Origin: Sycobia sp. Sy_11
Lineage: Eukaryota > Arthropoda > Insecta > Hymenoptera > Epichrysomallidae
DNA length: 64,000 nucleotides
Direction of reading: 5' to 3'
Assembly (NCBI GenBank): GCA_018907035.1
Contig: JACCIC010000015.1
Location: 3,478,001-3,542,000 of the forward strand
How positions within the stretch are numbered: the first letter of the stretch is position 1; every line of letters begins with the position of its first letter. Of this stretch, positions 12,362 through 32,097 are shown in pieces. The translations under genes and the position numbers were made by a program. Under the pieces are notes generated by a model. It searched no databases. It saw only the letters and a list, made by a program, of their open reading frames with translations, and was not told the origin of the DNA.

Positions 12362-13835
12362 TTATAAAGTTCTAAAGTTTTTATTAAATTTATGTTACTA
12401 TCGAGGCAAATAATAAAACTTAGTATGCAACTCTCTAACCTCAGATAAAAAATTGATTGTTCTAGTTAAATGGGAAGCCAAATGCATAGTTTAATATAAC
12501 TAAGTCATTATTTAAGCATTAAAAAGCACATAACGTCTTGCTGCTGTCAAGTTTCTAAGAACTGTTCCTGGTATATTAGTATGAAAATAAACGCTTACCA
12601 TTAAGAATGGAAAAAAATTATAATTATGGATTTGATAACGATTAGTTTACATAAGTAGGTTATGGTAGTACAATGATATATTTTAATGCTACCTTTGTAA
12701 TGTATTAATGTATAACTTTATGTTCTTCAAACATATTAAATATTAAAAGCAATATGAATCAGCTTAAATTAATCATTTAAAACGAATTATATTTTTAAGA
12801 AAAAAATTATAAACTCAGTTTGAATTTTATAAAAAATATTTGCGACCCTTTTAATTAAAAGGAAAGGTTTAATTCACAATGTTTTTAAAAATCTAAGATT
12901 ATTTTCATCAAATTGAAACATAAACAAAATTAAAAATTTGAAATTGATCCATTAAATCCGTTGAGTTCATCAAGATTTTTCGGTACTAAGTCGCAAGGAA
13001 TATTTGCAAATAACGAACTAATATCCAAGAATAGTAAGTGAATGTCAGTTTGCGTAAATTGAAGTTTCCGCTATTTTCTGTATAAATAACAATTATTAAT
13101 TTAATTTTTTAATCTTTTATTAATTTAATTTTTTATCGTTTTTTATTTTACATACTTTTTTTATAATTTCTGTTGGATAGAGATCTGGATTGACAAAGAC
13201 TAGAAGTGAAAAATTTGGTAACTAATAAAAAATTAAAATACAAATATGACAAAAACTTAACTAATTTTACTTTTTATTAGAAACAGAAAAGTCTCGCTGA
13301 AGCATTAATGGATTCACTGCTCTCAACTGAGAACCAATATTGCGATTATAGTTTTTATTTCGTTTATAGGGAATTTCAATAATATACACGTAAATCATTG
13401 ACAATCATAAACACGTAAAAACATAGCAAGTGTCAGTATGAGCGTTTTGAAATGTTGTGTGCGAGAGATAAATTCGCAATGCAGAGTTGATGTATTTTTC
13501 TACATAAATCCGTTCTCGCGTTATAGAATAGAATCTAGAACTACTGTTTTAGTCAGGATATTGGTATAATAAGACAATTGATAGGGATAGAAGAAACGAA
13601 CAGTTTTTTTTTGAATCTATAATCTACTGGCATTACCATATGAGCTCATTCCCCATATGAGCGCGGGGATGAACTATATGAAACAGAACTATGTAAAACA
13701 AATTCCATCTTTCTAAAAATAAAAACCGAATTTACTTCGGACTTTACTTTTTAAGCTTACTATGCACATTTGTCATATACTACTTTAAATAGATTCTAGT
13801 AACATATGCACTTAGTTAAAATACAAATATTATAA

Positions 13836-13975
13836 AACGCATGTATTAATTAATAGTTAGCCTTATATCATGTATACAATATATATTGTTATTTTGCAAT
13901 ACAATGTAAATTTTAGTATAAAAGTTGGGAGATGTATTTAACGAACTCTTGCTTCTGATGTATGGAAATCAATGT
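13836..13975 (-). pseudogene. Decayed 3' end of another protease-homologue copy
   Basis: This stretch aligns with the region just 3' of gene A and its last codons (about 706-835). Both share ATTAATTAATA, TATCAT, TATACAATA and TTATTTT blocks in the same order and spacing, followed by a degraded match to the last codons. There is no open frame and no upstream remainder of exon 4. It lies about 290 nt beyond the stop of gene B, so it is separate from gene B's own 3' end. I read it as the remnant of a lost copy or of an unequal crossover. Confidence 0.5.
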
Positions 13976-14263
13976 TGGAGCTAAATGTCCGTTTATATAA
14001 GACTACTCGGTACAGTGATTTTCTCCACTAAACAGCCTCATAGACTTTTAAGTACTACAAAGACACTTCTGAATGTTCAGTTGGAAAGGTTTTACTTTGG
14101 AATTTACTTATAGAGTACATCAGTCGAACTTATAATATTCTTAATACATTATAGTAAAATACATATTTGAATTCAAAGACGAAACTAAATAAACAATGTA
14201 TTTATTACAAAACAAAAAACCTTGTAATAATTTAACAAGTATTATTACTTTATAAAATAAACT

Positions 14264-17200
14264 TCAGTCTGCAACTTGACTAATGTGCGGATAATTATAA
14301 TGAATTTTCGTTCCTGGTATATAATTTCCACTTCTAATTCCATTAATAAAAGGCTCAAAATATGATACTTTTACGTATATACCACCGTGTACAGTATCGT
14401 CACACTCTGGACCATGCTTACTTGCAATTCCTATAACTTTATTCTCCAACTGAAGTGGAGAGCCGCTATCTCCCTGCAAAAATGTTTAATAATATTCAGT
14501 TATATGAAATAAATTTTCAAAAATATTTTTCATGTAATTATATTACTAGATCTTTTGCAATATCTACTAAGATGCTTTAACTAAAGTTAGTTTAGAGATT
14601 AGTGTGTATTGGAAGTCCAGAAACATGTGAGTTGTAAATCTAATTAAGCAACCACGATAATAATTAATGAATAAAAATGCTAGACCTCGTAGAAATTCAA
14701 TTGTTGAGTGGACAAAAAGCTTAAATATATCGTGTCTTATGAAGCGAAAGTATAATTATAATAATTAACCGTTAATAATACAATGAAATTACTAGTAATT
14801 CCAACATCTCCAAAATAAGTCCGATCCTAATGAAGAAATGCAACCGCATTGTGCAAATCGATATGTATAGCAAGTAGCTGATCTTAAAAATAAGTTTTGA
14901 ATTCGATTATCAGAAGGAAGCTGGGAACTTTTACGCAGCGCTGCTTCAATTAATAATGGGAGAGAATAAGCGATAACAGAAGAGACAATGATCTTTGCAG
15001 TTACGGCACCTCCTTTCGACTTTCTTTACTAGGAACTTATACTGGGTAAGGTATGCATAATGTACAAAATCGCCCTTGCATATATTCTATAAAGTAGAAA
15101 TTGTACAGACTATATATTCAGCTGAGATTCGTTTGAATACTGAATTTCGAGAAAATTAATCTGGTAAGAGAGTCGTAATCTTATTACTACGGACTTCCTT
15201 ATTATCGCAATGGAAACGGACGTCTGCAAATCTCTTAACATTCTGCAATTGATCCAAGCTAGATCGGTCAGTATCTTCGCTCTTACACGTGTAAGTAGTA
15301 TAAAATTACGTGTTGCTTATTACATAGAGAATGTTGAATACATAGAGAATGGTGCAAGTGTCGACGTTGATTCCATATAGTCGTCCATTTAAAAATTACA
15401 TTATAATAAAAATTAGATATTAATCTAGCGTTGTGACTGATATACAAGCCACTAACAATAATTTTCGGATTAGATATATAACCGAGTCTAACGGAAGCAT
15501 GAAAGAACTGACCATAAATAAAAAAAAAGCTCATCTTTGCCACATGCCCTACAATTTCTATTCGGACCTGCGTGAAAGTCTCTGTCTATTCCTTCTCAAT
15601 TCCCATATTCTCGGACCTTCACCAAAATAATTTAGTTCCAATCTGATACTATTTAAATTAATATCTGAAACACCATCTCTAATTTTTATCTAAATACTAA
15701 AAAAAAAAAAGATACAAACTCATCCTCGCAACCGCTCTTGAAAATCAAATACGATTTGCCTATTAAAGTACTTGCTCGTCACTATACTGTCGGTCATCAA
15801 CGGAACGAGTTCAATTTGGATGTGGGATCCTCTAAGTAGCTATCGATAGAAGCATTTATCGATGATAAATTGCAATACTATTTTTCATTTAAGCCAAAGA
15901 AAGATAACAAGATGAAGCATAAATGGGACGAGAAAGAAAAACAGAAAATGTACACTAGCAGACGAAAAGCCTCCTTATGTACATGTAAAATTCGATATGG
16001 AAAAAATGAATACCTGTTTGGATCACTTATTGTGAAAGTTGCAACTGTGCGCTACATATTTAAATATAATCCTGCATTTCCAAAGGAAACTTAAAAAAAT
16101 TCAAATGATTAATTTCGAATTAATAATTATTATATATAGACTACTATCTTGTTCATATAATGTATTTTATAAACTATCTTAATAAATATTCAAATATCGC
16201 AAAAATCGAATCAATTTACTTTTAATATATATTTTTTATTGTTTCACATACAGTACTTAGAAATAAGTAAATATTAATACCCAGTATCAATATTTATCGA
16301 TTCTTATCATTGCTAACTTTAATTCTTGATACGTGTTTACAGTATAGTTTAGTGAACAAAAAAAAGAAAAAAATTGTATATGGTGACAAAAAATTATAAA
16401 TCCTAGGAACAAATATCAAAACCTCATTTCTAGAACCTCCTCACGGTTTCATAATCTGTTTTTGTAAATTATATTGATTTAATTTTTCATTTACGTAAAA
16501 ATAAAACATTTTGAGAAAAACTTACCAGACAAAGACCTCGAACTTGGTAATTCCTATCAGGTGCCATCACACCACAAAATGAAGTTAAAACATTAACATG
16601 CGAGTAACTTGCCAAGCATTCCTCAGAAGTTTTAACTTTAACAAATGCATATTTTAATTCTTGTTCATCGAGTGTATGCAGTCTTATTCGCTCCCTATTT
16701 TCAAAAAACACTGGATCATTAGTTGTATTAAGTCCAAATCCTGCTACATCCCCAGTTCGATTTGAAAAGTCTTCTTCATATTTCGGTACTGCAAGTGCAA
16801 ATAAATTCAATGCAACTAAATCCAAACTCTCTTTTAACTAAAAAATAAAAAATAGGATGAAATATTGAGTTCCTTAACAGTTATCAATAGATTAATTTTG
16901 AATGTAAACGATTGAAATAAAAATAACTAGTGGTTGTAGAGACATTGTGAATAAAATTTAATATAACAATTATTTCTGACGAGGAAATAAAATTATTTTA
17001 ATATTTATTAGATTAGATTATTTGTAAATTTGCCTAGATTATTTTATTAGTATTATTTTATTAGCGTACGTAGTCTTATTCGCTTAGATTAATTTGTAAA
17101 TGTTTCTGGACAGCGTATGTAACTTTGCACAGAAAATGAAAGCGATGATGAAGATTGATTCGTTTATTGCACCGTGAGAAAAACCACTAGGATATACGTA

Positions 17201-18327
17201 TATCACAGGACTTTTAGTTTATGTATTGATATAGCAAATTCGCCCAAACGTGGACGACTCAAATTCACGCAGCTCAAATTCACCGTGAGTAATTATTTTC
17301 TGATTAGCTGCGAATATTCGCTACTCGTAAAAGCAGTTTATCGAATGGCGAATGCTTGGAACTTTCAATTAAATTGGTTATTTATAAAAAAAATTCGATA
17401 TTGTCAAGATAATAGACCAAAATACAGAAATATATCGATAAGTTTTAGTCTATGACAAATATATATATATAGAATATTTTTTACAGGAATATTATTATTT
17501 ACATAATTCTTTCCAGATAACATTTCTTGTCTCTAATAATTACTCTAGTGATTCGCTATTCGCGTTCCTATGAATTCTTCGTTGCATGAAAATAAAGCTT
17601 TCTATCTTTCTCGTATGAAAGGAGCATAGAATTACGGAATAGGTTCCTACTATCGAGTATAAATTACATGAATATTTGGACGATTTTTTTACGTAGAGAC
17701 ATACTCTTAACTGTAAAGAGTTTACTTTACTTTAAAAATCAATATTAAGATATTCATTATGTTCTCAAATAAATTTAAATACGTAATATTTTCATAGAAT
17801 CGAAAAAATCAATCGGATATTTAGCTCTCTATCATCTACATGCAGAAAAATTCCCATTGATGATTTCCTCGGAGACGCTAAAATAATTATGGTTTTGAAT
17901 TCCGTATTAATATTATTATTGATATTTATTTTACCCTCACTACTGATAAGTCATAATGAGCTACACGACTGTTGTACAAGTAAGTATAGATTTCTGAAAT
18001 ATCTCTTAAAATGAGGGTTCTAGTTGCCAGTGCGACTTGACCCACGGTCGCGAAAAATGCTTGCTTCTTCAATTTATTCTGAACACCAAGAAAGCATGTA
18101 GATGTAGATAATAATAAACTAGGACTAATGATGGAGGCAGTGCCAAGAAGATTAACTTTTCTGGTCGTGTTGTATTTTCCGATTATTGCCCCTATATATT
18201 TGTAATTGTCAGGATACACGGGATAGCTACCTATAATTTCTTCAGCCGTAAAAGCTAACGCTAGAAACAAAACATGTTAATAAAATAATTTATATATAAT
18301 AATACTATAATAATAATCTTATGCACA

Positions 18328-18383
<56 letters not shown>

Positions 18384-19111
18384 GATACTCATATAATGCG
18401 AATATAATAATGTAGCTATAATTAAAAAATTATAATAATCTTACTTTGTATGTTCTTCGATAATTTTAATTCATTTCGGAAAATTTTTACTGCGTAACAA
18501 ATATTTCAAAATTATTTTCCGACGAAAAAATACTTAGTTAACGACGTATAATTTTTTGTGCAAAAAGATTTAATATTAATTTATTTATTGATGATAATTT
18601 GATGTCGATATCTTGTACATTATAGTTAGAAAAAGGACTGAGTTCAGTATCTCCAGATCTCACAAAAATGTATATCTTGTCAAGGACACCAATTGAAGTA
18701 ATTTAGATTCATTGGTAAAATGATATTAATGGCAGTGAAATATTCTAAAGAGGCTTTAAATACAAAAGAAAACAAAAATTTTCTTATCTGATATCGTTTA
18801 AAACGAGTGAATGGATACCTTAATTAATTCATCTATAGTACGCGTGAACGTTTGTGAAGAAAACTTACATTAGCAATAAACTTTTACGATTTTTATAATT
18901 TCTTAATATGAAAGTTTTAGGCTGCTGGAGCAGAGGATTGGAGATCTATTTTAAATACATTGGACAACACTTTTTTATATTTTTACATGTTTTATGAATT
19001 TATTCATTTGTTATTTACTGAGAATAGAGTAAATTACCAATACTTACCATGGCCACCAAAAACTGCAATTGAAATTAAAATTGAAATAAAATGGAAATTA
19101 CAGCGGACCAT
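14264..19111 (-). CDS. Gene B: secreted S1 serine-protease homologue, Ser kept but His lost
   Basis: Exons: 19048-19111, 17935-18260, 16526-16837, 14264-14473 (minus strand, GT-AG, phases 1/0/0); 303 aa. The signal peptide begins MVRCNFHFIS and continues into ALAFTA. The domain starts EEIIGSYPVYP, with the second Gly of IVGG changed to Ser and no basic residue before it. The His57 site is LSTSTC (His to Thr, residue 76), Asp102 is kept (HYDLSV, residue 125) and Ser195 is kept (GDSGSP, residue 237). It is the only copy in the window with an intact serine motif, but without His the charge relay cannot form. Exon 3 has the N-glycosylation sequon NRT, also found in most paralogues. The tail is IHYNYPHISQ. 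It is closest to gene A: identical exon 3 length and a near-identical promoter. An AATAAA lies at 14201-14206, about 60 nt after the stop. Confidence 0.85.
18332..18380. repeat. (TA)n microsatellite
   Basis: About 24 TA units in gene B intron 1. Confidence 0.9.
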
Positions 19112-19139
19112 TTTATCACTTTGCACTGCGGATAAACTT

Positions 19140-19187
19140 AAGATGACTACAAAGTAATTATTAAGTAATATAGTTTTTATATATATA
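19140..19187 (-). promoter_or_regulatory. Core promoter of gene B
   Basis: TATATATAAAAA (19174-19185) on the minus strand, then CTATAT, CTTAATAATTACTTT and AGTCATCT, about 65-75 nt before the ATG. The block differs from the gene A promoter at only a few positions, more conserved than expected for neutral flanking DNA. Confidence 0.55.
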
Positions 19188-19189
19188 CC

Positions 19190-21142
19190 GCTATATGAAA
19201 TTTTTCAGATAAGAAAAATATCTCTTAACTGCTTGACTAATATAACCATTTATTCTACTCTTTTCTTCGTTTCTACATGAGCTAAAATCATAAATTAGTC
19301 TATAAATTCAAATGAGATCTACTAGAAATGTGCTGGTATAATGTCTGTTTTTTCGCACCTTAACATAAAATATGTTAATGTAAAGAAATAGTTTAAATGA
19401 AATAATATATAGATAAACAATATAAACATTTGATATCCAGACAGCACAAATTATATGTCTACAATTTTTTTGATAAATCCAACTTTTACAAGTTGAGAAT
19501 CTGTTAGATGTTAATAGGTCAGACAAATAATATATCCTAAAATTTTTAAATAGCAGAAAATGTTAAGAAAATTGTTCAAGTTTAAAATTCATGACGTCGT
19601 CCTTTTCTCTTTATATTGAATTAAATCCCAATCGAATGAGAATATATTATGATATTTTTCTTACTTTCAAAGCCAATAATTGAGAAATCGTATAGAACAT
19701 CTTATCTTAAACATTGACAATGGTATCGCTTCATGCTCTTTTCAATTTTCTATAAATTATTCGTTGGCCATCGGCGTGACAATATCATTAATGGAAATAA
19801 TGTATAATCATGAGTGTGACAACATGTAATTAAGATAAATATTAAATCATTAATATGTTTTAGTGCTACACTTTTACAAAGATTAATTCTTATGAGTATT
19901 ATAAAACGAGTTTAAATTTATTAGTTTAAAATATGTTTACGAAAAGAAAAAACTTTTTAGAAAATTAATTTATTAATAGATACAGTAGTAATAGATTCTT
20001 TAAATATCATAAATTGTTTGCTTGTCGCTTACTTCTTTTATGTTTTATCAAAATAAAATATATTTTGTTGACCTAATATCCAATGATAATGTTCGAAACC
20101 GCTGTAATGTACTGTCACTTACTTACAAAAATTAGTCGCTGCGCAGAAGCTTTATGAGAAATCCGTGGATGAAATGCCGTAGAATCATGATATAAATGTT
20201 CAAATAAGAAGAAGTACCCACAAAGAAATATACAGATACTTTAAAAATAATGAAGCTGATTCGAAAAAAATCTTTAATTCATAAATTTGTACATCTGACA
20301 ATTATTTTTTTAGCCCAATAATAAAAAAGGAAAAATCTTTATTGTAGAAATTCCTTTGTTTGTTTCCTTGGATTTCGTGCATTTGCTTGGGCATCATCCG
20401 TTTGCTTGGGCGTTGAAAATAGGCAATTCTTTAATTTATTTTTAATATAAAAATAAATATAATTAGCTAAACATCTCAGTTAAAGCCACAATATCGATGT
20501 TTCATGGCACGTTCTGCAATGAACGACTTTGTTTTGACGGAATTCGTCCTATATTGAACCTAGTTCGCTATACTAGTTTTTCACAATACTATAAAATGAT
20601 GCTTTATTAAGGTACAAAGACTTAAATTTAACGGTGTAATGTCGCTGTTACAATTAAGTTCCAAAGTTATGAAAAAATAATCAAAACTTCGTTGTGCTCA
20701 AATAGCAAAACGTATTTATTAAGGTGATGGTTAAAATTTTCCAAAATTTCAAGTATAAATGTAAAATCAGACCTTTAATACGTTATGTTATCAATGTTTA
20801 GTAATATAAATAACAAGTTCCACTGAATAGTATTTATAAATAAGTCATTCGAATCAAGCATTCCAAAATAAATTTAAATCGGGCCAAATTCATATTCATA
20901 TAATATTTTCAAAATAGATTGAAAAATAACATCAGATATTAATTAGTAAAATTTTAAGATTAACAAATCTCGTCAGTTTGAAATTAAACATAAAAATTAA
21001 TAATATATAAGTAAGAAACATTTACTTAAGAATTAAAAATATTGAGATCTTTTTATACAGTATTAATTATGCTTGTTTAACAATGTATTTCAATCAGTTG
21101 TTAGGAAAGATATAAATAAAATCTTTTGGATAAATGAACTAT
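19190..21142. other. Intergenic B-C, nothing recognised
   Basis: AT-rich. The only visible structure is a tandem TTTGCTTGGGC near 20373-20415. No exon or transposon match. Confidence 0.45.
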
Positions 21143-27430
<6,288 letters not shown>

Positions 27431-27494
27431 TTTATGAATTTGAATGTATGGATTAAATGTTGAGGCTAATAGTAATTTTGAAGCAATAAAAATT

Positions 27495-27507
27495 CTATAT
27501 ATATAAA
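27495..27507 (-). promoter_or_regulatory. TATA box of gene C
   Basis: TTTATATATATAG on the minus strand, about 65-75 nt before the ATG at 27430. It matches the placement in genes A and B, although the downstream block is diverged. Confidence 0.45.
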
Positions 27508-28025
27508 CCTATATCGATATATTGATTTGGGAGATAATACTAATTTATTCGTAGATTAGAAATTGTGGACTAGGTAAGATATACATTTTTTCGAATTGAC
27601 AAATAAAATTTGCCTTTAATAGAAAAGAAAACGATTTCAAAGAATCTAATTTCAGTACTTTATTTCTTTAATATACTAAATGCTAATCGTATAATAGGCA
27701 CTTTAATACAATATATCGTTGGATAGCAATTTATCTCCACATTAAAACTTCTATTGAAAATAATTTCTAATACAACTGTGTGTGAAATTATAATCAGCAT
27801 TTCACGGAGCAATATCTCAGAGTCAATTTCTATCGTTTCAGTAAAATACTCCGTTTAAAGAAAATTATACATACTTATTAAATTGCTGAAAAATAAAAGT
27901 AATCGCGCGCTTCGTTTATATTACACGTAGATGAAAAATTTCAAGTAAATGCGTGTATGCCTGTACCAGTAAGAAGATCTGTACTGTTACAATCATAAAT
28001 AATGTGTAAGCAATATCGGAACAAT

Positions 28026-28028
<3 letters not shown>

Positions 28029-28084
<56 letters not shown>
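28029..28084. repeat. (TA)n microsatellite
   Basis: Intergenic, upstream of gene C; the Tyr/Ile-repeat open frame over it is an artefact. Confidence 0.9.
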
Positions 28085-28087
<3 letters not shown>

Positions 28088-29663
28088 TATATATATAATT
28101 TCATCTATTAAAAGCTATTAAAAGAAATATATTGAAAAACTCATCAATGTGAACAATTGCGCAATACATTCTCACCAAAGCGTTCGTTTTTCTTGGATTT
28201 GTCTTTGACTATCAACTAACAATCAAACCTTAGATTACTTTAACTATTAACAAAAGGTTTAAAGCTGTGAACGTCGTAGAGTTTTCGTGTGAAAATAGTG
28301 GGTTTGGATGATCACTTAATAGAAAAACTTTACTGGATTGAACATTTTATATAATTTTCTAAGAAAAATTTTACATAATAAACCAGAAAAAATAGTGACG
28401 CCAGCCATTTGATTGACTCTGAGCTATAGAATAAATACACCCAATGATCGTTGACACACCACTTTAATCGTTGGTAATATTAACTGCATATATTATTATA
28501 AGCGGTAAATTTGCTTTATCGAAAATTACAATGTGAAATCTCAAACTGATGATCCTTGTTGATGTATTGTTTAATGATTACATCCTATACGGTATTTATA
28601 CTGTGCCTATTCTAGTGTGCTTAGAATAGGGTCTGATGACCTTTAGCTTATTCCAATATCATTCTCTGCAATATTCACAACTATTCATTAGAATGCTCTT
28701 TTCAGTTAATTCTGTTGAATCACAATTAATTGTTGAAATTTCTTTAAAAATCTTAACTCATGCATCATATAATCCTTAATAAACTTAAACGAACTATGAA
28801 TAAACATATCAATTATCAGAGATTCATTTCCATGACCTACCCATAAAAAAGCAACTTATTTTTGAACAGATGATGATTAAATTAAATTTAAAAGATTATG
28901 AATAGAATTTATTTTATTAGAAATTTTTGTTTCATAATCTTTGTTATTTTTCTGCTAAATATAATGGACTTTCGTCTTACTTATTTTCAAATAATAAATA
29001 ATAATAATAATATTTGATAAATATTGCCGTCTTACTTTCATAAATGTAAAGTGCAATTAAAGATACATATGAAAAATCCAATGCCGACTGAAATGTAATT
29101 TTATTAAAACATTGTAAATCGTAATTTCTTTTTTCATTTATCCAATTTTTTTTCATATCTAAACAATTTTTTATCTAACTTAAATAAATGTCATGTTATA
29201 CTTTATTTTGAATGGAAACGATATTACAAGAATTCTAATATTGGGTATTAATCTAATTAAAATATATACAGTATAAAATTCAATATTTAGAACATAGTAT
29301 TATTTATTATTATGAAGTTTATTGTTATTTGAATACTATCTATAATATCTATACTATACACTATATACTATAGTACCTATAATAGTATCTATATACTATA
29401 TATAATACGATATCTGTATAATTATATGATAATAGCATAACATAGTTCAATCAATATAATAAATACAATTCAGTAATGAAGAATGATTTGTAATAAAAAA
29501 TCTTTTGTAACGAATAGATTGTCGATTATTGTACAATATATTTGGTTAGATATTACTATCTATCTGAAAAAGAAAACAAAATAATAACATAATTGTCATT
29601 GAAATAGTATACAGATACAAATAATGGTATCTCTTTGATTGAAAGGCATATAAAGAACTACAG

Positions 29664-29665
<2 letters not shown>

Positions 29666-29710
<45 letters not shown>
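29666..29710. repeat. (TA)n microsatellite
   Basis: About 22 TA units next to the Penelope-like element. Confidence 0.9.
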
Positions 29711-29716
<6 letters not shown>

Positions 29717-29869
29717 CTATGCTAATGTGTTTTTAAAAGTTTCCTATCATATTTCAAAGAAACTGAAATATTATTATGATTCTTTTTAAAATAAGTAAAG
29801 ATATTAATAAATTACATATGTATATATAAAATTAAAATTTTACTTATGCCGAGTGTTGTAACTTAAAAT

Positions 29870-32000
29870 AACAAACATTTTTATCGGTCTTACAGTATTT
29901 ATTAAATAATGAAATTATAATTATATAATAATAGTCAGGCTGTACTTTTTTAGAATCACTCCGGTATAAACTGAAATAACAATAACTACTAAAAAAAATA
30001 AATAAAAAATATAATACAATAATATAAATACAAAAAAATTAAAAATAGAAACAACCGATAGACGAAGTTAGCAGGGGACAGTCTGACTACCCCCACCACC
30101 TAAATTTACCGTTTCTTCTTGATGCTTTATCCGGAGTCTCGAACAGCGTCGGTTCGTATTCAGGGGCTAAACTACAATAAAACCCAACCATACCATTATA
30201 TATATCCAACACCCATCCCACTGTAATAATTGTAGAATATTTTTATAAGTCCCACCCTCAACTTAACAACCCACGCTTAACTTTAAACAAAAAGCACAAT
30301 TTTATATTAATAAAGTATGATAGGTGTTGTCTAATGTACTTGACTAATATTAGAATCGCGTTATTGCGATTTTTCGAAATATGAATATTTTCAAAAAATT
30401 TCCCTCTTATGATTGCTTTTCGGTGCCCTGTTCTAAAACATTTACATTTTTTGAATTGAACGAATGCAACAAATCCAAACAATTCTTTTTTATATCTGAT
30501 GCACCATTCGTACTTCGCAAAATTTACCGATGTTCATATATTATCTGTTTTAAATATCTACCCATTTGTCAGTTATAATATTTGTTACGATCCCTATAAT
30601 TAATTCTATATGCCAATACTGCTTTTCAACATTTATCATCATTATCTTTAGAATTGTGAAATAAATTATTTGATTTTTAAAATTGAATATTATATTTTTT
30701 TTAATTGCGTCTATAATTCTTTCCGATAAATATTTTGCATCTGGCCCACCAAGCATTGTATTCTTTGTAATTCTATAATTTATACTTTCTTCTCTACTGC
30801 CGTTATAAATATCATTTAACTTTCGCCACAATCATTTTTTCTATAAAGTCTACTGGATAATAATTATTACTGATGAGCATCTTTTTAACCTATTTTAAAT
30901 TATCTTTTCTAAAATCTTTATATGATAATTTGGTTGCCCTGTCAATGACCCTCTTTATCGTACCTATGTTATTTCCGAATGGACGATGTTAGCTAAAATT
31001 AAATACCCTGTCAAACTATGCAAGTTTTCAATAACAAGTTAATGCTACTAATTCTAACAACAACAATGTCCAAAACCCCAAAATATTATTTAACACTATT
31101 TATTTTCTTAATTGAAATATATCATGGATGGAATGAAAACACTCACTATTTCGTTCACAAAACATTGAAGAAGAATTGTTAAAACGTCATCTATATATCT
31201 TTTATAGATGATTGGTTCAAAATTCAACAAAGACATTACAATATTGACTAATTTCTTTCATTATCAAATTAGCTATGACCCATGACAAAGGTGATCCCAT
31301 AATACAACCATATCTGTGTTCATTGAAAAAAAATTATATTATTAAATGATATTGAATTATAATTATTGAATTATAGTATTGAATGAATTCATCTTTGGTT
31401 AATTAATCTTTGGTTATTAATTTCTTTACACTTATCTTGTATTAACTCTAAATATAAGTAGTGGTGTTATCGTAAAAAAGGTACTATATCCAATGCAATT
31501 ATCATATAATCATTCGGAGTAATAATATCCTTAACTGTACCATAAAAATCCAACTATGTTAAACATAAGAATTAGTTTTTCAAACTGTCTTTACTAAAAT
31601 ATTTAATAAATAGAATCCCATAACATTTAGCTACTGTGTCATTTTCAGATTTTCAATATTTGAACATACTGTCATTCATATAACCTTTTTATTTTCAATA
31701 TTTGAATAAGTGCTTTAATTTATTTTATAATATATTGATACGAGGATTCCAAATTTTCTAGTAAGCCGTATGATTCTCTAACATCACTTTAATTTTATTT
31801 ATATATTCATTATTGTTCGAAGCTACTGTTACGTTACCTTTGTCTGCAATTTACAATATTATATATGTATCCTATATGAAGAAACTCTTCGTTATTTTGA
31901 ATTTAAGACATAATAATATAATACATGAATAGCTGAAAAAACAGAAATTTCTTTCTTTACGAATGTTCAATATCTTTAATTCGTATCCGATATCGACCCT
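29870..32000 (-). mobile_element. Degenerate Penelope-like element with reverse transcriptase remnants
   Basis: Read on the minus strand, the order is: ADKGNVTVAS (about 31850), DYMIIALDIV (about 31530), GCIMGSPLSWVIANLIM (about 31290), then YKRYIDDVLTIL (about 31190), and finally NSKNVNVLEQ (about 30440). This is the Penelope-like order: the MGSPLSP..ANL motif followed by the RYVDD catalytic box, with a C-terminal NVKVLE segment. Many stops interrupt it. The 3' part (29870-30200) is a non-coding repeat shared with other copies in this window, ending ACTGTAAGACCGATAAAAA on the minus strand. The element lies between genes C and D. Confidence 0.7.
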
Positions 32001-32097
32001 CCTGTAACACTCATAATGAAGAAAAATATAAGTGATGTATTGAAAGAATTGAATTTAAATAAACAATTAGCTAACAATTTATTTTACAATATAGATG

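Noticed and set aside
28021..28104. Ile/Tyr-rich open frame
   Set aside because: Pure (TA)n translation; the same applies to the frame at 58300-58363.
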